Assembly (NCBI GenBank): GCA_023407575.1 | Contig: JAEYLX010000026.1 | Coordinates: 310,001 to 374,000 of the forward strand | From: Bacillota bacterium | GTDB taxonomy: Bacteria > Bacillota > Clostridia > Lachnospirales > Lachnospiraceae | Length of the DNA: 64,000 nucleotides | Direction: 5' to 3' | Shown here: piece by piece, positions 52,864-61,471 of the stretch | How the letters are laid out: each line of letters opens with the position of its first letter | Numbering within the stretch: position 1 is the stretch's first letter | Notes under the pieces: generated by a model | Database searches by the model: none | The model's input: only the letters and a program-made list of their open reading frames with translations | Told to the model about the DNA's origin: nothing | Program-made: the position numbers and the translations under genes

Positions 52864-52908
52864 AGGGATTTAAATGTGAGAAATGACATTTAGGTCCCTT
52901 GTTTATTT
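52864..52908 (+). terminator. Probable terminator after rpoD
   Basis: AGGGATTTAAATGT and ACATTTAGGTCCCT pair with a bulge and an 8-nt loop, followed by TGTTTATTT. The rest of the 290-bp gap up to trmK shows nothing recognisable. Confidence 0.6.
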
Positions 52909-53109
52909 ATGAGAAGGTAAAAGAGTATTGACAAAGCCTAAATTTATTTGTAGTGAGGTTACTCTATAGCTTTAAATCATTAGATTCATTCAAGGTAAGA
53001 AATAATATGGATAATTTTGTGTAGAAATGTAGTGAAAAAAATGATACTATTACTAGTAACAAAAAGAATACGTGTAACAGGATGATACACTAGAAATTCG
53101 GAGAATAAC

Positions 53110-53826
53110 ATGCAGCTTTCAAAACGATTACAGGCAGTTGCGGATCTGGTTACTATCGGGAACGCGGTGGCAGATGTGGGTTGTGACCATGCCTATATTT
53201 CCATTTACCTAGCCAAACAGAAAAATTCACCTAGAGTGATTGCCATGGATGTCAACCAGGGACCAATTGACCGGGCGAATGAAAATATTATCAAGTATGG
53301 TTGTGAAAATAAAATAGAAACTAGAAAATCAAATGGCCTCCAGAAACTAGAGGTTGGAGAAGTGGATACCATATTAATTGGTGGCATGGGTGGAGCATTA
53401 ACCATTCAAATCTTATCTGCTAAATTAGAAGTCATGACAACGGTCAAAGAACTGGTGCTTCAACCACAATCAGAAATTAATAAAGTAAGACAATTTCTTC
53501 AAGAGCAGAAATTCTGTATTGTCGAAGAGAATATGCTCTATGAGGATGGTAAATATTATGTAATGATGAGAGCTATACCAAAAGAAAAAGCAGGAGATGA
53601 GTCAGATAGGTATCAACTTACAATCGACGAGCATTTTTACTATGGAAGACTTTTATTAGAGGTGCAAAATTCTATACTAAAGGAATTTCTACTTTGGGAT
53701 TTAAGTTTATGTGAGGGAATCAGGGATAATTTACTACGAACGCAGACGGACAATTCTAGGATAAGATTAAAGGAATTAGAACAACAAATGGAGCTGATAC
53801 AAAAAGGTCTTAAATATTTTGAATAG
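53110..53826 (+). CDS. trmK: tRNA (adenine(22)-N1)-methyltransferase TrmK
   Basis: Methylates A22 in the D-arm of some tRNAs with SAM. The Rossmann-like core shows NAVADVGCDHAYISIYLA (SAM loop), VIAMDVNQGPIDRANENI, and DTILIGGMGGALTIQIL, all typical of TrmK. The C-terminal ~70 residues form the coiled helical extension. At 238 residues it has the family length. In many Firmicutes trmK is followed by a NIF3-like gene; here a TGS-domain kinase follows instead. Confidence 0.92.
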   Translation: MQLSKRLQAVADLVTIGNAVADVGCDHAYISIYLAKQKNSPRVIAMDVNQGPIDRANENIIKYGCENKIETRKSNGLQKLEVGEVDTILIGGMGGALTIQILSAKLEVMTTVKELVLQPQSEINKVRQFLQEQKFCIVEENMLYEDGKYYVMMRAIPKEKAGDESDRYQLTIDEHFYYGRLLLEVQNSILKEFLLWDLSLCEGIRDNLLRTQTDNSRIRLKELEQQMELIQKGLKYFE

Positions 53827-53931
53827 TTAATAGAGTTATTTTATCATACAAAATAGAAGCTTTTGTACTGCGAAGTTTGAGTGATAATATATGAAAGGTA
53901 ACCCTATAAATCACAAGGAGGATGATAGAAT

Positions 53932-55596
53932 TTGAGTACTATGATTAAGGTTGAAATAAATGAGAAAATATATGAATATCCGGAAAATACAACGCTCTTA
54001 GAAATTAGCAGAGATTTTCAAAATGATTATGATAGTGAGATTATATTGGCTTTTGTGAACAATAAATTACGAGAACTATTTAAACCTGCGAAGGATCAAG
54101 GGAAAATTCGATTTGTAACCACAGCTATGGATGCCGGTCATAAGACATATGTAAGAGGAATGATACTGGTTATGCTTAAGGCTTTTTATGCTGAATTTGG
54201 AGCTGAGAATGTAAAGCAGGTGTCCATTGAGTATACCATTAGCAATGGACTATATTGTGAGTACAATGGAAAGCTTGAACTAACAAGTGAACGCTTACTT
54301 GCTGTAAAAAAGAGAATGGAGGAGCTGGTTAAGAAGGATATTCCGTTCATGAAACGCAGCATTGGAACCGACGATGCCATTGAACTATTCCGTCAATATC
54401 AGATGTTTGATAAGGAGAAGTTGTTTAAATACCGTCGAGTATCAAAAGCAAATATCTACAGTTTGGATGGTTTTGAAGATTATTATTATGGATATATGCC
54501 ACCCAGTACAGGGATGCTTCAGTATTTTGATCTTCTGCAATATAAGGACGGCTTTTTATTACTGCTCCCGAATAAAAAGAAACCAAGAACCATTGATACC
54601 TTTGTTCCACAGGATAAGTTATATGCAACACTAAGAGAATCAAACGCATGGGCGAATATGCTAGAGATACCAAATGTTGGTTCGCTTAACGATGTTATTG
54701 CAAATGGAAAAATGAATGAATTAATGCTGGTTCAAGAGGCTTTGCAGGAGAAAAAGATTAGTGAAATTGCTGCTACGATAAAAAATAAACCCGGTATGAA
54801 GTTCATTATGATAGCTGGTCCGTCTTCCTCTGGAAAGACAACATTTTCACACCGACTAAGTATTCAGTTGAAAGCCCATGGACTAAAACCTCATCCTATT
54901 GCAATTGATAATTACTTTGTTGACCGAGAGAAGACCCCAAGAGATGAACAGGGGAACTTTAATTTTGAAGTATTGGGTGCCATTGATTTAGAGCAATTTA
55001 ATAAAGATATGACGGATTTAATGAATGGTAAAACCGTGGATATCCCTCATTTTAACTTTATTTCAGGTTTTAGAGAATATAAGGGGAATTATCTGACACT
55101 TGGACCGGAGGATATTCTTGTTATAGAAGGAATTCATGGACTAAATGATGCTTTATCCTATTCTCTTCCAAGAGAGAGCAAATTCAAAATATATATTAGT
55201 GCATTAACCCAGCTTAATATTGACGAACATAACCGTATTCCTACCACGGATGGAAGACTAATTCGCCGTATGGTGCGCGATGCAAGAACCAGAGGTGCTT
55301 CTGCACAGAAGACCATTTCCATGTGGGCATCGGTACGTAGAGGAGAAGATGAGAATATCTTTCCTTTTCAGGAAGATGCGGACGTAATGTTTAATTCGGC
55401 TTTGATTTATGAACTGGCAGTCCTAAAGCAATATGCGGAACCAATTTTATTTGGAATTGATAGAACCAGTGAAGAGTATGTGGAAGCAAAGAGATTATTA
55501 AAATTCCTAGACTACTTCTTAGCAATGCCAAGTGAATCCATTCCTAATAATTCGATTTTAAGAGAATTTGTAGGGGGAAGTTGTTTTAAGGTGTGA
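53932..55596 (+). CDS. Uridine-kinase-like protein with N-terminal TGS and tRNA-synthetase-like domains
   Basis: A 554-residue fusion. Residues 1-65 form a TGS-like domain (MIKVEINEKIYEYPENTTLLEI), residues ~70-250 resemble the second additional domain of threonyl-tRNA synthetase, and residues ~285-554 are a PRK/uridine-kinase domain with Walker A GPSSSGKTT and IEGIHGLNDAL. This fused build is found in many Clostridia and Bacteroidetes and is annotated only as nucleoside kinase. The substrate is not proven. The start is TTG at 53932 with GGAGG 10 nt before; an ATG at 53941 is possible. It is closed by two tandem terminators. Confidence 0.88.
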   Translation: MSTMIKVEINEKIYEYPENTTLLEISRDFQNDYDSEIILAFVNNKLRELFKPAKDQGKIRFVTTAMDAGHKTYVRGMILVMLKAFYAEFGAENVKQVSIEYTISNGLYCEYNGKLELTSERLLAVKKRMEELVKKDIPFMKRSIGTDDAIELFRQYQMFDKEKLFKYRRVSKANIYSLDGFEDYYYGYMPPSTGMLQYFDLLQYKDGFLLLLPNKKKPRTIDTFVPQDKLYATLRESNAWANMLEIPNVGSLNDVIANGKMNELMLVQEALQEKKISEIAATIKNKPGMKFIMIAGPSSSGKTTFSHRLSIQLKAHGLKPHPIAIDNYFVDREKTPRDEQGNFNFEVLGAIDLEQFNKDMTDLMNGKTVDIPHFNFISGFREYKGNYLTLGPEDILVIEGIHGLNDALSYSLPRESKFKIYISALTQLNIDEHNRIPTTDGRLIRRMVRDARTRGASAQKTISMWASVRRGEDENIFPFQEDADVMFNSALIYELAVLKQYAEPILFGIDRTSEEYVEAKRLLKFLDYFLAMPSESIPNNSILREFVGGSCFKV

Positions 55597-55653
55597 TATT
55601 AGTGCATTAAGATAGTAGAAAACCACATACAAATTATTAGATAATAAAATGCA

Positions 55654-55708
55654 GAGAACGAATAGTGCTTTTCTTAAGTAGTTTAAGAAGGCATATTCGT
55701 TCTTTTTT
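55654..55708 (+). terminator. Terminator 1 after the kinase gene
   Basis: AGAACGAATAGTGCTTTTCTTAA... pairs with TTAAGAAGGCATATTCGTTCT, followed by TTTTT. The stem is long and nearly perfect. Confidence 0.85.
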
Positions 55709-55709
55709 A

Positions 55710-55770
55710 GGCTCTATGATAACTATTAGGGTGATACTTTACCCTGATAGTTATCATAGAGCCCTTTTTT
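55710..55770 (+). terminator. Terminator 2, tandem to the first
   Basis: GGCTCTATGATAACTAT... (55710 on) and ATAGTTATCATAGAGCC (to 55763) form a 23-bp stem with one mismatch, then TTTTTT. It backs up the preceding terminator. Confidence 0.85.
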
Positions 55771-56061
55771 ATGTAATAGAAAATTACTCTCTTTTATGGA
55801 TTTACAATCCTCTCGGGTGTGAGAGCCTGTTATACTGATACATTATTTGTGAAATAGAAAGAAACCTCCATATTATTAGCTGATTTTCTAGAAAAACATA
55901 ATATTAACTAGAACAGTAATTGTCATAAAGGCATAAGGAAATGAATATAATGTTATGAGGCTCTATTGTTTTTGGTTGCCTCACGAAGTTGCAATAATAT
56001 AATTGAAATGCACATATTTTGCAAAGGAGGACAAGCACAGTTTGTATAGTTACACAATACA

Positions 56062-56090
56062 TAAAAAAACACCCACATAATATGCGGGTG
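56062..56090 (-). terminator. Terminator of the RNase P RNA gene
   Basis: On the minus strand, CACCCGCATATTATGTGGGTG is followed by TTTTTTT. It lies just after the 3' end of rnpB. Confidence 0.85.
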
Positions 56091-56103
56091 AAAGTTTCAT
56101 TGT

Positions 56104-56475
56104 TATGAGTAGTACGATAAGCCGGGTTCTGTCTTGAATGGTCATCTATCTTGACCACATGTTACCATATGGCTCAAGTATTGCTTTCGCAAATACTACG
56201 CGACCTACCCTAAAGCACGGCGGGCAACCGTATCGCCTTATGTTCGGTCTTGCTTCGAGTGGGGTTTACATAGCCTCTCCTGTTACCAGAAGAGCGGTGG
56301 TCTCTTAAGCCACCTTTCCATCCTTACCAAGAACTTCGGTAAACCGAAATCCTGGCGGTATATTTCTGTTGCACTAGCCTTGGAGTCGCCTCCACCGGAC
56401 GTTATCCGGCACTCTGCCCTGTGAAGCCCGGACTTTCCTCACCCTAAAGGGCGCGACCATCTGTGCTACTCACGG
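56104..56475 (-). ncRNA. rnpB: RNase P RNA (class A)
   Basis: The RNA of ribonuclease P, which trims the 5' leader of tRNA precursors. On the minus strand it shows the universal blocks: GAGGAAAGTCCGGGCT near the 5' part, AGAGTGCCGGATAACGTCCGG, GTGCAACAGAAATATACCGC, TGTAAACCCC, and GACAGAACCCGGCTTATCG near the 3' end. GTGAGTAG and CTACTCAT at the ends form helix P1. Length about 370 nt fits class A. Its promoter and terminator are both visible. The ends are placed by P1 and the promoter, so they are accurate to a few bases. Confidence 0.95.
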
Positions 56476-56480
56476 TTAGT

Positions 56481-56509
56481 ATTCTACCATGGTATAAGGA
56501 TTATGTAAA
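56481..56509 (-). promoter_or_regulatory. Sigma-A promoter of rnpB
   Basis: On the minus strand, TTTACA (56509-56504) and TAGAAT (56486-56481) are 17 nt apart. The start is predicted near 56474, matching the RNA 5' end. Confidence 0.75.
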
Positions 56510-56538
56510 TATGTTTATATGAATATGTATCATGTACC

Positions 56539-56690
56539 AGTTCAGCCATAAGCTGATTTGCTTGGCTTCTTCATACTATGAATATGTAACAGTTTAGTTA
56601 TAGCGTGATTTTGCTTCGTTACGCATAAATCGAGCCACCAGATCCTGTAAGATCATGATGGCTTCAATTTATGAACTATGAAAATGGAAG
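56539..56690. repeat. Diverged relatives of the 12-kb repeat family
   Basis: AGTTCAGCCATAAGCTGATT (56539 on) and AGTTTAGTTATAGCGTGATT (56591 on) both resemble the start of the 12017 repeat. They are followed by small hairpins such as GCGT...ACGC and GATC...GATC. The rest of the 56510-57044 gap holds nothing recognisable, apart from AT-rich sequence. Confidence 0.5.
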
Positions 56691-57044
56691 AAGAAAAAAT
56701 ATGAGTTAATTATACCATAAATATAAAATTTAGGTAGCGTTTTTTTAAAAATAAAAAATTAATTAATATTCTAAAGTTTTGTCATATAATTTGTCGAAAA
56801 AATGCCAAGGAATCTTTCTATTATAATGTGATAGTAGCTGTTTGCTCGTACAAATTTTTAAACTAATATAAGTACGATAACTTAATTCAAATGTTGTATT
56901 AAAATACAATATTAATATCAAAATACTTGAATTCACGATGTTACTATTAATGGTTGGAAACATTAATAACTTTAGTTGCTAGAAGCTTGAGGTATAACTA
57001 CATATAAGAACATACATATATTTATATGGAAGTTATCTGGATAT

Positions 57045-57839
57045 TTACTTATTTGATAGATAGGAAAGAAGCTTCTTCGAAATACGTATTTTTTGATAGA
57101 GAGCAGCATAGGCGATCTCGTCTACTCCATCAATAAAGTTTTGTGGGAAGTTCTTTGTAATACCATATTCTCTTGTAAGCAAAACCGCTTTATTAAAAGC
57201 TATAGCAGCTTCGGTCTCTGTAGAGTAACAACCAATTATGAAATTGCCCTTCAGGTGTATTTTTGCCACATACTTCGGTATTCCCTTTTGGTAGATTTTG
57301 CTCACGCCATAATAGCGGTTGATTAGCTCAATATTATGATAACGAAAATCGTAGCTATCGCCGTTCATAAAAGAATAGTCTCTGCCTGCTACTGCAAAAT
57401 TCTTGATACCATAACGGGACAAGATATTTACCTGCATACCAAAGTCACTTACAAAGAGATGTCCCCCTCGTTTCATAATCTTATGGTGAGCATAATAAAA
57501 TAAGTCCTCTATATCAAAGGTATAGTAAATGGTTTTATCTATATAATAGAAGAAATAGCGTTTTTTAAGATAAATTGGATTTTTAAAGTAGATTCCGTTG
57601 TCTCGAAAATTAAGTAAGGCCACCCACTTATCAAAAGTTATGATACAGTCCGAAGGATAGTTTTCAATAGTCCAAGCAGAGTTTGACCCAAGCACATCCC
57701 CAGCAAGAAGATAAGCCATATTCGCAGAAGTCTCCTGTGCATAACTTCCCAAACTGATATGTTTATTTCTATAGGTAATAGAGGAACGGTAATACGCTTC
57801 CCCATTCTTTTTTCTTGCAGAATAAACACCGGGTAACAT
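57045..57839 (-). CDS. Protein with two AP2-like DNA-binding domains, unknown function
   Basis: A 264-residue protein. The N-terminal part (about 3-50: GVYSARKKNGEAYYRSSITY, then HISLGSYAQETSANMAYLLA) and the C-terminal part (about 178-235: GVSKIYQKGIPKYVAKIHLK, then IGCYSTETEAAIAFNKAVLL) both have the three-strand-plus-helix pattern of AP2/ERF-type domains: G(V/I)xxxxxxxxYxAxI, then LGxYxTExEAAxAxNxA. The middle ~130 residues are rich in Tyr and Phe and unmatched. In bacteria AP2 domains usually sit on HNH endonucleases or integrases; no nuclease motif is visible here. AAGGAGG lies 7-8 nt before the ATG. It is monocistronic. The domain match is my pattern reading and needs a profile search. 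Confidence 0.55.
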   Translation of the reverse strand: MLPGVYSARKKNGEAYYRSSITYRNKHISLGSYAQETSANMAYLLAGDVLGSNSAWTIENYPSDCIITFDKWVALLNFRDNGIYFKNPIYLKKRYFFYYIDKTIYYTFDIEDLFYYAHHKIMKRGGHLFVSDFGMQVNILSRYGIKNFAVAGRDYSFMNGDSYDFRYHNIELINRYYGVSKIYQKGIPKYVAKIHLKGNFIIGCYSTETEAAIAFNKAVLLTREYGITKNFPQNFIDGVDEIAYAALYQKIRISKKLLSYLSNK

Positions 57840-58269
57840 TTAAAAACCTCCTTAGTACAACTTCTATTTATAAATATAACAGAAATACAAGCAATGTGGA
57901 ATAGTGACTTCTGTATCAGTTATGTAAACGATTCTGGAGTCAGAATTTGCCCTATATTAAACGATTCAATGCAAAAGGAAAAGTAAAATCTCAACTTGTA
58001 ATCAGAATATTATAGGTATTTCACGCCAATTATACACAATAAATGGAACGAAATGTATTTAAAATGGTACAAGCAGCATTTCTAAGGTATAAAAATGGAT
58101 GTGGCTGCGTAAAATATTTAATATATTGTTAATAATATGTTAAAAATTACCTGTACATATTTCACAGATTCTTAACTTTGTAAATTATGAATCATTGGTA
58201 CAAATGCTCTTTGATGTTAAATAATGGTAATTATCTATCGTGTCATATAACGAAAATACGTTTGTATTA
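57840..58269. other. Intergenic region between divergent genes
   Basis: No gene or strong hairpin is seen in these 430 bp. On the minus side, TTGCTT-16-TATAAA near 57871-57898 could be the promoter of the AP2-like gene. The plus-side promoter of the SleB-like gene follows at 58270. Confidence 0.4.
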
Positions 58270-58298
58270 TTGACACAAAAAATAAGGTTGCCTATAAT
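58270..58298 (+). promoter_or_regulatory. Consensus sigma-A promoter of the SleB-like gene
   Basis: TTGACA at 58270-58275 and TATAAT at 58293-58298, with exactly 17 nt between them, give a perfect consensus. Transcription starts near 58305, about 60 nt before the ATG. Confidence 0.85.
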
Positions 58299-58365
58299 GC
58301 TTGGTAGCGTTAACCAGCTATTACATTTTATGGAAACAACAACCATTTAGAAAAGAGGAAATAAT

Positions 58366-59247
58366 ATGTCATTAATATACTCGTTTCTTCAAAAGAGACG
58401 AATGCAGGAATCACATCATGGTATGGTCATGGTCGTTATTGCTTATCTATTATCCATACTTCTGCTGATACTTGGCTCCGATGTTTTCTACAAAATAAAT
58501 TCAGCAGCAGCGGGAGAAGTAGTGGAGGCAGTTGTAGCACAAGACACAAAGTTGCAGACCTTTTCTAGTTTACCTGGTACATACAGATTTACAGCTTCCC
58601 TAGAGGAGCAAATAATTAATCCATATCAACTACCTATCAATCTTGAGGATTTTGATACCCAGGAGGAAGATCTTGATACTTCGGTGGAAGATACACTCTG
58701 GTTCTTAGGCAGTGCAGTAGACAACGAAACCTTTGAGCAAATGCTTGGACAGCTCGGAGATCACGTGTCAAATATACTTGCTACGGCAGAAAAAGCACAG
58801 CAGACTAAGATACAAAGCTTTTCTGTAAACGTAGAGAGTAGCGATTCGGTTGTAACGGTATCCGAAGAAGAAGTAACCATGCTTGAGCGTATTGTTGAAG
58901 CAGAAGCAGGCGGGGAAGATATGGTCGGAAAAATACTGATTGCCAATGTTATCTTCAATCGTATGGCGGATGATCATTTCCCGGATACAGTTAAGGAGGT
59001 AATCTTTCAGAATAAAAATGGTGATTATCAGTTCTCACCAGTAAAGTCAAAAAGATACTTTAGTGTAACTGTGTCAAAAGAAACTAAGAAAGCAGTACAG
59101 AGAGCCTTAAAGGGAGAAGATTACTCCGAAGGAGCTTTATATTTTATTGCAAAGAAGCGTGCGTCTGCAGGAGGTTCTGCGTGGTTCAATGCCAACTTAA
59201 CACGCCTGTTCCGACATGGTGGTCATGAATTCTATAAAAATAAATAG
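58366..59247 (+). CDS. SleB-like cell-wall hydrolase
   Basis: A 293-residue membrane-anchored protein with a hydrolase_2 (SleB/CwlJ-type) domain, which cleaves peptidoglycan. One helix spans residues ~22-44. A linker rich in Glu/Asp follows, and the catalytic domain starts near residue 165 with TMLERIVEAEAGGEDMVGKILIANVIFNRM, where the Glu of VEAEA is the expected catalytic acid; YQFSPV and ALYFIAKKRASAGGSAWFN complete it. In spore formers SleB degrades cortex; the vegetative sigma-A promoter argues for a vegetative role here. GAGGAAAT precedes the ATG. Confidence 0.9.
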   Translation: MSLIYSFLQKRRMQESHHGMVMVVIAYLLSILLLILGSDVFYKINSAAAGEVVEAVVAQDTKLQTFSSLPGTYRFTASLEEQIINPYQLPINLEDFDTQEEDLDTSVEDTLWFLGSAVDNETFEQMLGQLGDHVSNILATAEKAQQTKIQSFSVNVESSDSVVTVSEEEVTMLERIVEAEAGGEDMVGKILIANVIFNRMADDHFPDTVKEVIFQNKNGDYQFSPVKSKRYFSVTVSKETKKAVQRALKGEDYSEGALYFIAKKRASAGGSAWFNANLTRLFRHGGHEFYKNK

Positions 59248-59292
59248 AGCTATTGTAATATAAAGGATAGGCATGATATAATACATGAAACC

Positions 59293-59422
59293 TAACTGTT
59301 CAGTGCCTTAACAGTTATTTTGCATCTTACGATGCTATGTACACAAAACGGATAGAAAGCATCCGTTTTGGCACTGAAAGACTCGAATCCACTGCGTGAT
59401 TCTCGGAGGTTCTGAATAGTTA
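59293..59422 (+). repeat. Structured leader element, copy B (ahead of thrC)
   Basis: TAACTGTTCAG (59293-59303) and CTGAATAGTTA (59412-59422) close the element. CAGTGCC (59301-59307) pairs with GGCACTG (59370-59376). Two perfect inner hairpins follow: GCATC-TTAC-GATGC (59322-59335) and CAAAACGGAT/ATCCGTTTTG (59344-59370). The right part repeats the hairpin CGAATC-CACTGCGT-GATTC found at 45233. It ends about 120 nt before thrC. Confidence 0.7.
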
Positions 59423-59544
59423 TCAGGTATCTTTCCCCAGCATATTTATGCGTTTGTGGAAGCCAGTAAAATCCTTGCGTGTACGGATATGGCAGCCTGC
59501 TGGTTAATTGGGGAAGTGAAATATTAGAAAAGGGGATTGAAGTG

Positions 59545-61035
59545 ATGAACCTAATGTACAGAAGCACGAGAGACTCAAAGAATCGTTTGACAGCCTCTGA
59601 AGCGGTGCTGCAAGGCCTATCCTCCGACGGAGGTTTATTCGTACCAGAGCAAATACCAGTATTAGACAAGACTATGGATCAATTATCACAGATGGACTAC
59701 AGGGAACTTGCCTATGAAGTAATGAAGTTGTTTCTTACTGACTATACCGAGCAAGAACTAAAGGATTGTATTAACAAAGCCTATGATGATAAATTTGATA
59801 CCACAGAAATAGCACCTTTAAAGCAGGTGGGTCAAGAATATTATTTGGAATTATTCCATGGACCGACCATTGCCTTCAAGGATATGGCATTATCCATCTT
59901 GCCTCATTTGTTAACAAAGGCAGCAAAGAAGAACAATGTCAAAGAAGAAATCGTAATTCTTACAGCTACTTCAGGTGATACCGGTAAGGCAGCCTTAGCT
60001 GGCTTCGCAGAGGTAGAAGGTACTAGTATCATCGTATTTTATCCCAAAGACGGCGTAAGTAGTGTTCAGGAAAAGCAGATGGTAACACAGCAGGGAGCAA
60101 ATACTCATGTTGTCGGAATTACTGGTAACTTTGATGATGCACAGACCGGTGTGAAGAAAATGTTCAATGACACGGAGCTTGCTAATCGATTAAAAGCTGC
60201 GGGTTATCTGTTCTCCTCTGCCAACTCCATTAATATTGGCAGACTGGTTCCACAGATTGCTTATTATGTCTACTCCTATGCAACATTATATAAGAACAAA
60301 CACCTTCAACCGGGAGAGAGTATTAATTTTGCCGTACCCACTGGTAACTTTGGTAATATCCTTGCTGCCCACTATGCCAAGGCAATTGGGTTACCAATTC
60401 ATAAACTGATTTGTGCTTCTAACGAGAATAAAGTGCTCTATGATTTCTTCCAGACGGGAAGCTATGATAGAAACAGAGATTTCATACTGACAGAATCTCC
60501 ATCGATGGATATTCTAGTGTCCAGTAATCTTGAGCGTCTTATTTACGCGATAGCGGATAATGACTCTGATAAGACAGCTGAACTTATGGAAGCGTTATCA
60601 AAGAAAGGTGTCTATGAGATAACAGCTGATATGAAAGCAAAGCTGAAAGGCTTTGTTGGGGGTTGGGCTACAGAAGCGGAGACTAAAGAAGCAATTAAAA
60701 AGGTATATGATGAAAACGATTACGTATTGGATACACATACCGCAGTTGCTGCCAGTGTATACGCCAGATACAAAAAAGAAACTGGAGACAAGGCAAAGAC
60801 AATAATTGTTTCGACAGCAAGTCCCTACAAATTTGCAGCAAGTGTTCTCACTGCACTTGATACAGAAATTGGTACAAAGTCCGATTATGAACAAGCCGAG
60901 CTGCTAAGTAAAGTATCTGCTACAGAGATACCGAAAGCAGTGGAAGAATTACAAAATGCGCCAATACTTCATAATACTGTATGTGAAACAGGAAAAATGC
61001 AGTATATTGTTGAGAAATTTTTAAAAATAATCTAA
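59545..61035 (+). CDS. thrC: Threonine synthase
   Basis: Converts O-phosphohomoserine to threonine with PLP. The 496-residue length is that of the long class (thrC type of E. coli, yeast and Clostridia). The cofactor lysine is in LFHGPTIAFKDMALSIL near residue 120. ATSGDTGKAALAGFA follows as the phosphate-binding loop, and SANSINIGRLVPQIAYYVYS and VPTGNFGNILAAHYAK are further family marks. The ATG at 59545 follows AAAAGGGGA; the frame is open further upstream but inside the leader. A structured repeat lies ahead. No thrB or hom gene is adjacent. Confidence 0.94.
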   Translation: MNLMYRSTRDSKNRLTASEAVLQGLSSDGGLFVPEQIPVLDKTMDQLSQMDYRELAYEVMKLFLTDYTEQELKDCINKAYDDKFDTTEIAPLKQVGQEYYLELFHGPTIAFKDMALSILPHLLTKAAKKNNVKEEIVILTATSGDTGKAALAGFAEVEGTSIIVFYPKDGVSSVQEKQMVTQQGANTHVVGITGNFDDAQTGVKKMFNDTELANRLKAAGYLFSSANSINIGRLVPQIAYYVYSYATLYKNKHLQPGESINFAVPTGNFGNILAAHYAKAIGLPIHKLICASNENKVLYDFFQTGSYDRNRDFILTESPSMDILVSSNLERLIYAIADNDSDKTAELMEALSKKGVYEITADMKAKLKGFVGGWATEAETKEAIKKVYDENDYVLDTHTAVAASVYARYKKETGDKAKTIIVSTASPYKFAASVLTALDTEIGTKSDYEQAELLSKVSATEIPKAVEELQNAPILHNTVCETGKMQYIVEKFLKII

Positions 61036-61105
61036 TTGTGACAAAAGCGTGACATAAAATTGACATATTCAAAGTGCATATTATAGTCATAGTCAACGCA
61101 ACACA

Positions 61106-61191
61106 ACAGACACTTGTTGAAGAGCCAAGAGAGTGGATGAAGTCACATCCTAATCTGCATCTGCTAACTTGGAACGTAGAGTTGTGTCTGT
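61106..61191 (+). ncRNA. Candidate structured RNA downstream of thrC
   Basis: Three nested helices are visible: ACAGACAC/GTGTCTGT (outer), CCAAG/CTTGG (middle) and GGATG-AAGTCA-CATCC (inner). There is no T-tract, so it is not a standard terminator. I do not recognise a known RNA class. The remaining gap to the surface-protein gene has a GGTAA/TTACC versus GGAT/ATCC alternative fold near 61281-61303. Confidence 0.35.
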
Positions 61192-61314
61192 ACATAAGAG
61201 GGGTTATCCCATGAGCAGTTTGACTAATATATAATTCGCCTAATAAAAGGGGTATTAAAGCGGTACAGGCAGGAAAGCGGATGGTAAAATATCCAAATTA
61301 CCGGGTAAAAGGAC

Positions 61315-61343
61315 TTGACCTTTTTTTCCTTTATTGCTATAAT
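61315..61343 (+). promoter_or_regulatory. Sigma-A promoter of the surface-protein gene
   Basis: TTGACC at 61315-61320 and TATAAT at 61338-61343 are 17 nt apart. The leader is about 120 nt and includes the hairpin TTTACAA-GC-TTTGTAAA near 61397-61415. Confidence 0.85.
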
Positions 61344-61471
61344 CTACTTGTTATTGGAGGATTATATTAGGGCGTTACTTTTCTGGTTTACGGGGTTTAC
61401 AAGCTTTGTAAAGTATTAAAGGGCGCGTTATATAACACCAAACCCATATATTTTAAGGAGGAAGTAAGAAT

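Noticed and set aside
55771..56061. Gene between the tandem terminators and rnpB
   Set aside because: The only open frame is on the minus strand, overlaps the rnpB terminator and end, and has no ribosome binding site.
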